Position numbers and translations under genes: made by a program. The notes below the pieces were generated by a model that saw only the letters and a program-made list of their open reading frames with translations, was not told the DNA's origin and made no database searches. This document shows, one piece after another, positions 26,404-33,654 of a stretch of 64,000 nucleotides of DNA. The DNA is from Maritimibacter harenae (GTDB lineage Bacteria > Pseudomonadota > Alphaproteobacteria > Rhodobacterales > Rhodobacteraceae), in the NCBI RefSeq assembly GCF_009882975.1, contig NZ_WTUX01000002.1, positions 68,489-132,488 of the forward strand. The letters run 5' to 3'. Each line of letters begins with the position of its first letter. Position 1 is the stretch's first letter.

Positions 26404-27792
26404 ATGACGATCAAGAGCCTTGGAAATCCATTCTCCGAAAAGACCGACCTGCGCCATGGTGCGGATTGCGGCTGCGACAGCTGCCTGTCCGGCCACGGTC
26501 ACGACAAGGATCACGCCGAACCGGCCGCGATGTCCTCGGAGGACATGCTGGAGCGTGCCGTCGAAAGCGCGGTGGTCCGCTCGGTCTTCGGTCAGAACGA
26601 TCTCAGCCGCCGGTCCTTCATGGGCATGATGGGCGGCGGGACCTTCGCCGCCGCGTTGGCGTCGGTCTTCCCGATGGACAAGGCCAAGGCCGCCATCCTC
26701 GACGAATTGGGGCCGCCCGAGAAGACCGACCTGAACATCGGCTTCGTCCCGATCACATGCGCCACGCCGATCATCATGGCCCAGCCGATGGGCTTCTACG
26801 AGCGCTACGGGCTCAACGCGCAGGTGATCAAGACCGCGGGCTGGGCCGTGGCGCGCGACAAGTCGTTGTCGGGTGAATACGACGCGAGCCACATGCTGAC
26901 GCCCATGCCGCTCGCCATGACGCTGGGCGCGGGGTCGGTGGCCGAACCCTACATCATGCCCGCCGTGGAAAACATCAACGGCCAGGCGATCGTTCTGTCC
27001 AACGAGCACCTCGACAAGCGCGATCCCAAGCAATGGAAAGGCTTCACCTTCGGCGTGCCGTTCGAATACTCCATGCACAACTTCCTGCTGCGCTACTACG
27101 TGGCCGAGTTCGGCCTCGACCCGGACGTCGACATCCAGATCCGCGTGGTCCCGCCGCCGGAGATGGTCGCGAACCTGCGGGCCGGCAACCTCGACGGCTA
27201 CCTGTCGCCCGATCCGTTCAACCAGCGCGCGGTCTGGGAAGGCATCGGGTTCATCCACACGCTCACGAAGGACATCTGGGAGGGCCACCCCTGCTGCGCC
27301 TTCGCCGCGCCCCTGTCCTTTGCCGAAGAGCTGCCCAACACCTACGGCGCGCTCCTCAAGTCCATCATCGACGCGACGCAGTACGCCTCGAACGCGGAAA
27401 ACCGCAAGGAAATCTCCGAGGCGATCTCGCCCACCAACTACCTCAACCAGCCGGTGCCGGTGATCGAGCAGGTGCTGACCGGGACGTTCGCCGATGGCCT
27501 GGGCGAGGTGCAGAAGGTGCCGGACCGCATCGATTTCGACCCGTTCCCGTGGCACTCGATGGGGGTGTGGATCCTCACGCAGATGAAGCGCTGGGGCTAC
27601 ATCGAGGGCGACATCGACTACAAGGCGGTGGCCGAGCAGGTCTACCTCGCCGGCGACTGCAAGAAGGTGATGGCGGATCTCGGCTACGAGGCGCCGGACG
27701 TCACCTACAAGTCGCACATGATCATGGGCAAGACCTTCGACCCGGCCGAACCCAAGGCCTATGTCGAAAGCTTCCCGATCGGCCGGGCGTAA
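26404..27792 (+). CDS. cynA: cyanate/nitrate-type ABC transporter binding protein with Tat signal
   Basis: 462 residues, NrtA/CmpA family. A twin-arginine signal occurs unusually far in: SRRSFMGMMGGG at 68-79. The preceding n-region is Cys/His-rich (C22, C24, C27, H31, H33, H37). The mature domain begins TDLNIGFVPITCATPII and contains the ligand-site region PPPEMVANLRAGNLDGYLSPDPFNQ. It is the first gene of an operon with an NrtB-like permease, an NrtD-like ATPase and cyanase, so cyanate is the likely ligand. ATG 26404 is used; upstream open frame is short and without an RBS. The symbol is based on gene order. Confidence 0.85.
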   Translation: MTIKSLGNPFSEKTDLRHGADCGCDSCLSGHGHDKDHAEPAAMSSEDMLERAVESAVVRSVFGQNDLSRRSFMGMMGGGTFAAALASVFPMDKAKAAILDELGPPEKTDLNIGFVPITCATPIIMAQPMGFYERYGLNAQVIKTAGWAVARDKSLSGEYDASHMLTPMPLAMTLGAGSVAEPYIMPAVENINGQAIVLSNEHLDKRDPKQWKGFTFGVPFEYSMHNFLLRYYVAEFGLDPDVDIQIRVVPPPEMVANLRAGNLDGYLSPDPFNQRAVWEGIGFIHTLTKDIWEGHPCCAFAAPLSFAEELPNTYGALLKSIIDATQYASNAENRKEISEAISPTNYLNQPVPVIEQVLTGTFADGLGEVQKVPDRIDFDPFPWHSMGVWILTQMKRWGYIEGDIDYKAVAEQVYLAGDCKKVMADLGYEAPDVTYKSHMIMGKTFDPAEPKAYVESFPIGRA

Positions 27793-27795
27793 GTC

Positions 27796-28632
27796 ATGTT
27801 GGACAATCTCTCCATCAACCAGCGCGCCGCGATCCTGTCGCTCGTGATGCTGGTGGTCGGCCTCCTGATCTGGGAGGCCGCCATACCCGCCCAGAAGGCC
27901 GCCGAGGACCTGACGGAATACGAGCGTCTCATGGGGCTCGGCCAGGAACGCGCGGGCGTGCCACCGCCGTCCGACGTGCTGGTCAAGGCCTGGGAACAGC
28001 TCAGCGACCCGTTCTACGACGCCGGCCCGAACGACAAGGGGATCGGCATCCAGATCGGTTACTCGATCTACCGGGTGCTGTCGGGCTATCTCATGGCCGC
28101 GCTTGTCGCCATTCCGCTGGGCTTCCTGATCGGGATGAGCCGGGTCGCCTACAAGGCATTCAACCCGTTCATCCAGGTGCTGCGCCCGATCTCGCCCCTG
28201 GCGTGGATGCCGCTTGCGCTGTTCATCATCCAGGACAGCGAGGCGAGCGCGATCTTCGTGATCTTCATCTGCTCGATATGGCCGATGCTGATCAACACGG
28301 CCTTCGGCGTGGCCGGGGTCAGGCAGGACTGGGTCAACGTGGCCCGGACCCATGAGCTGGGCAGCCTGAAGACCGCGTTCACCGTGATCCTGCCGGCCGC
28401 TGCGCCGACCATCATCACGGGGATGCGCATCTCGATCGGGATCGCCTGGCTGGTGATCGTGGCCGCCGAGATGCTCGTGGGCGGTACGGGCATCGGCTAC
28501 TACGTCTGGAACGAGTGGAACAACCTCGACCTCACCTCCGTCATCTTCTCGATCCTCATGATCGGCGTCGTCGGCATGCTGCTGGACTCGGCTTTCGCGG
28601 TCCTCCAGCGCGCCGTGGCCTACGCAGAGTAA
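27796..28632 (+). CDS. cynB: cyanate/nitrate-type ABC transporter permease
   Basis: 278 residues, NrtB/SsuC-type inner-membrane permease with about six hydrophobic segments. The EAA loop is near VARTHELGSLKTAFTVILPAAAPTIITG. It starts 3 bp after the binding-protein stop and is followed by the ATPase and cyanase, so it is assigned to cyanate import. Confidence 0.85.
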   Translation: MLDNLSINQRAAILSLVMLVVGLLIWEAAIPAQKAAEDLTEYERLMGLGQERAGVPPPSDVLVKAWEQLSDPFYDAGPNDKGIGIQIGYSIYRVLSGYLMAALVAIPLGFLIGMSRVAYKAFNPFIQVLRPISPLAWMPLALFIIQDSEASAIFVIFICSIWPMLINTAFGVAGVRQDWVNVARTHELGSLKTAFTVILPAAAPTIITGMRISIGIAWLVIVAAEMLVGGTGIGYYVWNEWNNLDLTSVIFSILMIGVVGMLLDSAFAVLQRAVAYAE

Positions 28633-28643
28633 GGAGAATTCCA

Positions 28644-29552
28644 ATGTCCAAACCTTTTCTCAGCATCGAACGGCTGACGCAGCGGTTTCCGGACGGGCAG
28701 GGCGGCACGCTCACCGTGTTCGAAAACGCGAGCTTCGGCATCGAGAAAGGCGAATTCGTCTGCATCCTGGGCCACTCCGGCTGCGGCAAGTCCACCATCA
28801 TGAACATCCTCGCGGGTTTGGCCGAGCCGACTTCGGGCGTGGTCAAGATGGACGGGCTCGAGGTGGCGGGGCCGTCCCTCGACCGGGGCGTGGTGTTCCA
28901 GAACTACTCGCTCCTGCCGTGGCTCTCGACGCTCAAGAACGTCATCTTCGGCGTGAAGGCGCGCTACCCGGACTGGCCGCGTGACAAGGTGGAAGCGCAT
29001 GCCCGCGACTACCTGGCCAAGGTGGGGCTCGAGGGGGACGTGGTCCACCGAAAGCCCAGCCAGCTGTCCGGCGGCATGCGCCAACGCGTCTCGATCGCGC
29101 GGGCGTTCGCCAATCACCCCAAGCTGCTTCTCCTCGACGAACCCTTCGGCGCGCTGGACGCGCTGACGCGGGGCACGATCCAGGACGAGCTTCTGAAGAT
29201 CTGGGGCGGGACCGAACAGACGGTGTTCATGATCACCCATGACATCGACGAGGCGATCCTGCTGGCCGACCGCATCCTGTTGATGACGAACGGCCCCTAC
29301 GCGCGGGTGGCGGAGTCCGTGGAGATCTCGATCCCCCGGCCACGCAACCGCACGGAGATCGTGGAGCATCCGAACTACTACACGATCCGCAATCACCTCG
29401 TTCAGTTCCTGGGCCAGCGCTCGAAGGAGATGGCCGGCGAACGGATCGAGGGCGAGGACCTGCGCCCCGAGACCGTCCGCATCGACCAGGCCGCCGCCCC
29501 GGCGACCGAGGACAATCCCGACAAGCCCCCGCTGCGCGCCGTCAACGAATGA
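28644..29552 (+). CDS. cynD: cyanate/nitrate-type ABC transporter ATP-binding protein
   Basis: 302 residues. Walker [10 protein letters not shown], signature LSGGMRQR, Walker [13 protein letters not shown] and switch His in MITHDIDEA are all intact. The C-terminal extension after residue 250 contains NRTEIVEHPNYYTIRNHLVQFL, typical for the NrtD/SsuB group, then an acidic tail. ATG 28644 follows AAGGAGAAT; a longer open frame overlaps the permease. Partner of the permease at 27796. Confidence 0.9.
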   Translation: MSKPFLSIERLTQRFPDGQGGTLTVFENASFGIEKGEFVCILGHSGCGKSTIMNILAGLAEPTSGVVKMDGLEVAGPSLDRGVVFQNYSLLPWLSTLKNVIFGVKARYPDWPRDKVEAHARDYLAKVGLEGDVVHRKPSQLSGGMRQRVSIARAFANHPKLLLLDEPFGALDALTRGTIQDELLKIWGGTEQTVFMITHDIDEAILLADRILLMTNGPYARVAESVEISIPRPRNRTEIVEHPNYYTIRNHLVQFLGQRSKEMAGERIEGEDLRPETVRIDQAAAPATEDNPDKPPLRAVNE

Positions 29553-29594
29553 GGGCGCGCGGCCCGAACCTGCAACCGTTCAACGGAGGACCCG

Positions 29595-30065
29595 ATGAAA
29601 GACAATTTTGAAGTGCCGTCCATGATGACGAAGGAAGACGTCACGATGATGATCCTGTCGGCCAAGAAACAGGCCGGCCTCACCTGGGAAGAGATCGCGG
29701 AAAAGATCGACATGTCGCCGGTCTGGACCCATTCGGCCTGCATGGGCATGAACGGGTTTTCCAAGGACAAGGCCGAGGCGCTGGTCTCGGTCATGGGCCT
29801 GCCGCAGGAGGCGGTGAGCGTCCTGGAAGAGCCGCCCACCAAGGTGTGGGAGCAAAGCGTGCCGACCGATCCCTGCATCTATCGTCTCTACGAGATCGTC
29901 GGGGTCTACGGCCCGACCATCAAGGCGCTGATCGAGGAGAAGTTCGGCACCGGCATCATGTCGGCCATCGATTTCGACATGCAGGTCGTGCGCGTGCCGC
30001 ACGAGAAGGGCGACCGTGTTAAGATCGAGATGTCCGGCAAATACCTGGCCTACAACGCCTGGTGA
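29595..30065 (+). CDS. cynS: cyanate hydratase (cyanase)
   Basis: 156 residues, full length. It converts cyanate plus bicarbonate to carbamate/CO2 and ammonia. The catalytic triad matches the E. coli enzyme with one-residue offset: R97 and E100 in IYRLYEIVG and S123 in TGIMSAIDF. The N-terminal helical domain (TWEEIAEKIDMSPVWTHSACM) and C-terminal catalytic domain are both present. It is last in the operon after a cyanate-type transporter and is followed by a good terminator. No carbonic anhydrase gene (cynT) is adjacent. Confidence 0.97.
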   Translation: MKDNFEVPSMMTKEDVTMMILSAKKQAGLTWEEIAEKIDMSPVWTHSACMGMNGFSKDKAEALVSVMGLPQEAVSVLEEPPTKVWEQSVPTDPCIYRLYEIVGVYGPTIKALIEEKFGTGIMSAIDFDMQVVRVPHEKGDRVKIEMSGKYLAYNAW

Positions 30066-30097
30066 CCGCCCGCCGGTGCGGGATGCGTGACGCGACA

Positions 30098-30125
30098 GGC
30101 TCTCGCCCTCGGGCGGGAGCCTTTT
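30098..30125 (+). terminator. rho-independent terminator of the cyanate operon
   Basis: Stem GGCTCTCGCCC / GGGCGGGAGCC (one G-T wobble) with a two-base TC centre, followed by TTTT. It lies 33 bp after the cyanase stop. Confidence 0.85.
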
Positions 30126-30138
30126 CGTTCGGGGTGTC

Positions 30139-30669
30139 CTAGGTCAGCGCGGCGGGATCCGCCGGGCGCCAGGCGGCCTCGGAAGACAGCCCGAACGTCA
30201 CGATGGCAGGCAGGATGATCGTCGTGATCTGGGCCAGCTTCTCTGCCCCGTAGTAATCGGCTTCGTGCAGGAGATTGACGGTTCCGATGAAATCGCCGCG
30301 CAGGATGACCGGGATGTTGACCACGGACCCGAGGCCCAGCGACGCGATCCGTTCGTGATCGGCGAAGACGTCGGCGAACGCTTCGACCGAGTTCGCGACG
30401 AAGATCTGGCGTCCCGCGATCACCTGTTCGGTCCAGCGGTTCGGCACGATCTCCTTCTCGCCGGAGCGCGGGTAGTTCACCTCGTCGCTGGTATAGATGC
30501 GCGCGGCCACGCCTTTCTGCGGGCCTTCCATCCGGAAGGTCGAGCAGGAGAACAGGCGGTGGCCTATGATGGTCTGGCACAGCTCGTCGAGCGCGGGGAA
30601 CAGGCTGGACCAGCCCACCTGCTGAACGGCGGTTTCGAATTGGTGGAGAGGGCGGCATGCATCAGTCAA
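30139..30669 (-). CDS. GAF-domain protein
   Basis: 176 residues forming a single GAF domain (from about 20 to 165), with the typical segment LGSVVNIPVILRGDFIGTVNLLH. No output domain is attached. Its start overlaps the end of the M24 peptidase gene by 8 bp, so it is the third gene of the GntR-M24-GAF operon. GAF domains bind small molecules or act as free methionine sulfoxide reductases; the Cys residues here are not in the arrangement that would settle that. Function unknown. Confidence 0.8.
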   Translation of the reverse strand: MTDACRPLHQFETAVQQVGWSSLFPALDELCQTIIGHRLFSCSTFRMEGPQKGVAARIYTSDEVNYPRSGEKEIVPNRWTEQVIAGRQIFVANSVEAFADVFADHERIASLGLGSVVNIPVILRGDFIGTVNLLHEADYYGAEKLAQITTIILPAIVTFGLSSEAAWRPADPAALT

Positions 30670-31765
30670 GGATCACGAGCTCCCGTGTGAAGGATGTCAG
30701 GCAATCGCAACCGGTGTCGGTCACGACGACGTCGTCTTCGATCCGCACCCCGATGTCGCCGGCGCGGTAGAGCCCGGGTTCGATGGTGAAGACCATGCCG
30801 GCCCGTTGCGGGTCGCCATTCTTGCGCATCACCGGCGGCACCTCGTGGACCTCACGGCCCAGCCCGTGCCCCGTCTTGTGCAGGATCAGGTCGGAAAAGG
30901 GGGAGGCTTCGAGGACGCCCGTTGCCGCGTCGTCCACGGCACCCACCGGGGCACCGGAGCGCACCGCGTCGCGACCGCGCGCGTTGGCCTCGCGCACGGT
31001 GTCGTAGACCGCTGCGTGGGCGTCGCTCGCATGGCCGCAGAAGGCGGTGCGCGTGATGTCGGCGTGCATGTCGCCCCAGCTCGCCCCGAAGTCGATGAGA
31101 AGCGGGTCGCCGGGGCTCACGACCCGGTCGCTCACGTCCCCGTGCGGGTTCGCCGCTTCGCCGCCACTGAGCACGATGGGCTCGAAAGCGAAGCCGATGG
31201 CACCGTGGGCCAGCATCGCGGCCTTGAGCCGCCCGGCGATATCGTGGCCGGTGCGCCCGCCGACGCCCGCGTCGAACACTTCGCCAAGGGCCTGTTCGCT
31301 GATCTCGACGGCGCGGCGCAGCTGGGCGATCTCCTCGGCGTCTTTCACGAGGCGCAGCTCGGCCAGTGCCGGGTCGGCGTCCACGAGCGCATCCGCCCCG
31401 AGATGCCCGGCCAGCGCGCGGTATTCCGAGGCACGCATGCGGAGCCCCTCGACACCCAGCGGCAGGGACGGGCCGAGCGTGTCGGCCAAGGCGGTGAAGG
31501 CGGCCTCGGGCCCGTCCTCGTCGGTCCAGTAGATGGTTTCGGCCTCCGGCAGCGCATCGCCCCACTTCTGCCGCTCGAGCGCGGGCATCATCGCGAAAAT
31601 GTCCCCCTCGGCGGTGAGCACGAAGAGGGTGGGGCGCTCCATCAGGTGCAGGTGCACGCCGGTGAGGTAGGCGAAGTTCGGCCCCGGCACGAAGGCCGCG
31701 GCGCCAAGGCCGGCCTTCTTGAGAAGCTTGGCCGCACGGGTCCGGCGCGTGGCGAAGATGCTCAT
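30662..31765 (-). CDS. M24-family Xaa-Pro peptidase-like hydrolase
   Basis: 367 residues with an N-terminal creatinase-type domain and a C-terminal pita-bread domain. Metal ligands appear in LLIDFGASWGDMHADITRT (two Asp), HKTGHGLGREVHEVP (His), VFTIEPGLY (Glu) and RIEDDVVV (Glu). The family includes Xaa-Pro dipeptidase, creatinase and ectoine hydrolase, so C-N hydrolysis of a non-peptide substrate is possible. ATG 31765 overlaps the stop of the GntR gene by one base. Divergent from a transporter/hydantoinase operon, it may hydrolyse a product of that pathway. Confidence 0.88.
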   Translation of the reverse strand: MSIFATRRTRAAKLLKKAGLGAAAFVPGPNFAYLTGVHLHLMERPTLFVLTAEGDIFAMMPALERQKWGDALPEAETIYWTDEDGPEAAFTALADTLGPSLPLGVEGLRMRASEYRALAGHLGADALVDADPALAELRLVKDAEEIAQLRRAVEISEQALGEVFDAGVGGRTGHDIAGRLKAAMLAHGAIGFAFEPIVLSGGEAANPHGDVSDRVVSPGDPLLIDFGASWGDMHADITRTAFCGHASDAHAAVYDTVREANARGRDAVRSGAPVGAVDDAATGVLEASPFSDLILHKTGHGLGREVHEVPPVMRKNGDPQRAGMVFTIEPGLYRAGDIGVRIEDDVVVTDTGCDCLTSFTRELVILD

Positions 31766-32508
31766 CAGTCGTCTCCCGCTTCGGGACCACCCGGGTCCAG
31801 TGACATCCTGTGACCGAAGCGCGGGCCCAGGCCGCGCTGGATCACCTCGAGCTCGAACAGGATCGCGCGCGACACCGCCGCGTCCGCCCCTTCCGCGTCG
31901 CCGGTCACGATCGCGTCGGCCACTTTCGCGAGGTGGTCGATCGCTTTCGCCCGGCCAGCGGCATCGAGATGGGGGAAGAAATACAGGAGCTTGATGCGCA
32001 CCGAGGCGTCCTGCGCTTCCACGAAGTACTTCTCGAGGAAGCGGTTGTCGGCAAGCGTCGCGACCCGCCGGTAGAGGTCGAGCTGTGCGCGGAAGGCCGC
32101 TTCCAGGTCCCCCTCCTCGAGCTTCGCGCCATAGGCTTTTACGAAGGCATCGAATTCCTTGCGGTCCGCCCCGCCGTTCAGCGCCGCCGCACGGACGAGT
32201 CCGCGCGAGAGCAGGATGAACGTGTCGAGGAAGGCGGCCTGGTTGTGGAGCGACAGCGGCGCCACGATCGTCGTGCGGTTCTGAAGGAACTGGACGAACC
32301 CCTCGTTCGCGAGAAGCAGCAGCGCCTCGCGAATCGGGGTCCTGGATACCTCGTATTCCTTGGCCAGGGCGACCTCGTCGAGCGCGGTTCCCGGCTCGAT
32401 CCGCAGCCACTGGATCGCGTCGCGCAGTCTTTCATGCACCATCAATGCGCCGCGCTTCTTACGTGCGGGCGCTGCTTTTGCGGGTTTTTTGTCGCGGTGT
32501 GTCGTCAT
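31765..32508 (-). CDS. GntR-family (FadR/FCD) transcriptional regulator
   Basis: 247 residues. A basic N-terminus is followed by a winged HTH (about 25-85; EVALAKEYEVSRTPIREALLLL) and an FCD ligand domain with metal-binding His in its helices. It is the first gene of the operon GntR-M24-GAF and divergent from the binding protein, hyuA, hyuB and sugar-type transporter genes. Likely regulates both directions from the AT-rich 95-bp gap, which contains TTGCATTA repeats. Confidence 0.9.
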   Translation of the reverse strand: MTTHRDKKPAKAAPARKKRGALMVHERLRDAIQWLRIEPGTALDEVALAKEYEVSRTPIREALLLLANEGFVQFLQNRTTIVAPLSLHNQAAFLDTFILLSRGLVRAAALNGGADRKEFDAFVKAYGAKLEEGDLEAAFRAQLDLYRRVATLADNRFLEKYFVEAQDASVRIKLLYFFPHLDAAGRAKAIDHLAKVADAIVTGDAEGADAAVSRAILFELEVIQRGLGPRFGHRMSLDPGGPEAGDD

Positions 32509-32603
32509 AAAAATAATTCTTGCATTAAGTTTGCATTATGAGCAAGCTAAAACGCAACGAAGACAAAAAACGACACCACCACTCACAACGGGGAGACCGC
32601 TCC
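32509..32603. promoter_or_regulatory. divergent promoter with TTGCATTA repeats
   Basis: AT-rich gap between the GntR gene (-) and transporter/hydantoinase operon (+). Two direct copies of TTGCATTA start at 32520 and 32531, 11 bp apart (one helical turn). An inverted pair, CTTGC (32519-32523) and GCAAG (32542-32546), brackets them. This is a likely GntR operator; function is inferred from position. Confidence 0.5.
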
Positions 32604-33590
32604 ATGACCACCTTGAAGACACTGCTTTCGGCCAGCACGGCCCTTGCGCTCGTCGCAGGCGTCGCGAACGCGGAGGGCACCATCGCCTACTTCGCATCCA
32701 CGTCGCAGAACGGGTTCAACCAGGCGACCTACGAGGGGGTTCAGGAAGTGGCGGCCGAGCGCGGCTACGACACCGAGATCCTCGACGGCCAGTTCGACGC
32801 GGCCGTGCAATACAGCCAGATCGAGGATGCGCTGGCCTCGGGCCGCTACGCCGGCATGATCGTGGCGCCCAACGATTCCGTCGGGATCGCGGGCGCCTTC
32901 GAACAGGTCGTGGCCGAGGGCATCCCGGTCGGGACCGTGCTGTTCCCGGTGGGCCCGGACCTCAACTCGCTCGATCCTCAGGTCGACGGCATCACCGTGA
33001 CCGCGGCCTCGCCGCCGGTGCCGGGCGCGACCACCCAGGCCGAGGGGGTCGTCGAATATTGCGCCGACCTCGATCCCTGCAACGTCGTGGTCATCATCGG
33101 GGCCCAGATCTTCCCCTTCGACAACCTGCGCCTCGAGACCTACGAGAAGGTGCTGGGCGAGCACGACAACATCGAGATCGTGGCGATCGGCGAAGGATAC
33201 TACGCGCCGGACCCCAGCCTTCAGGCGATGTCCGACATCCTGCAAGCCAATCCGGACGTGGACGTCGTCCTCTCCAACGCCGACCAGCACCTGATCGGGG
33301 TCGAGATCGCGCTCGAATCCGCGGGCATCGACCCGTCCGAGCTCTACCTCTCAGGGGGCGGGGCCGCGGCCATCGCGATCGACGCGATCCGCGAAGGGCG
33401 CTGGGACGCGACGCTGGCCTACTTCCCCAAGACGATGGGCGCGCTCGCGATGGAACAGATCGCCAACGCGATCGAGGGCAAGCCGGTCACCCAGTCGATC
33501 AACATGGATGAGGCCGGTCCCGTCCAGGCCCTCATCGACGCCGAGGTCCTGGAGGCCAACCCGGACTTCACCGGCGAGTGGGAACAGTAA
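32604..33590 (+). CDS. CUT2/ribose-type ABC transporter binding protein
   Basis: 328 residues, periplasmic-binding-protein family 4 (RbsB-like). A Sec signal peptide ends at GVANA-EGT. The mature protein starts TIAYFASTSQNGFNQATYEGVQEVA. It is the first gene of an operon with hyuA, hyuB, an RbsA-like ATPase and an RbsC-like permease. Although the family is sugar-type, the gene context suggests the ligand is a cyclic amide or related nitrogen compound. A GC-rich hairpin follows the stop. Confidence 0.88.
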   Translation: MTTLKTLLSASTALALVAGVANAEGTIAYFASTSQNGFNQATYEGVQEVAAERGYDTEILDGQFDAAVQYSQIEDALASGRYAGMIVAPNDSVGIAGAFEQVVAEGIPVGTVLFPVGPDLNSLDPQVDGITVTAASPPVPGATTQAEGVVEYCADLDPCNVVVIIGAQIFPFDNLRLETYEKVLGEHDNIEIVAIGEGYYAPDPSLQAMSDILQANPDVDVVLSNADQHLIGVEIALESAGIDPSELYLSGGGAAAIAIDAIREGRWDATLAYFPKTMGALAMEQIANAIEGKPVTQSINMDEAGPVQALIDAEVLEANPDFTGEWEQ

Positions 33591-33600
33591 TGCAAACAAC

Positions 33601-33631
33601 GGCCCGGGATGCGCCTGCGCGCGTCCCGGCC
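33601..33631 (+). terminator. intercistronic hairpin after binding-protein gene
   Basis: GGCC-C-GGGA at the left pairs with TCCCGGCC at the right (one bulged C), enclosing a GCGC-CT-GCGC inner stem. There is no T-tract. It lies between the binding protein and hyuA and probably stabilises the upstream message or attenuates read-through. Confidence 0.55.
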
Positions 33632-33654
33632 GACTGACACCGAAGGGCGTTACC

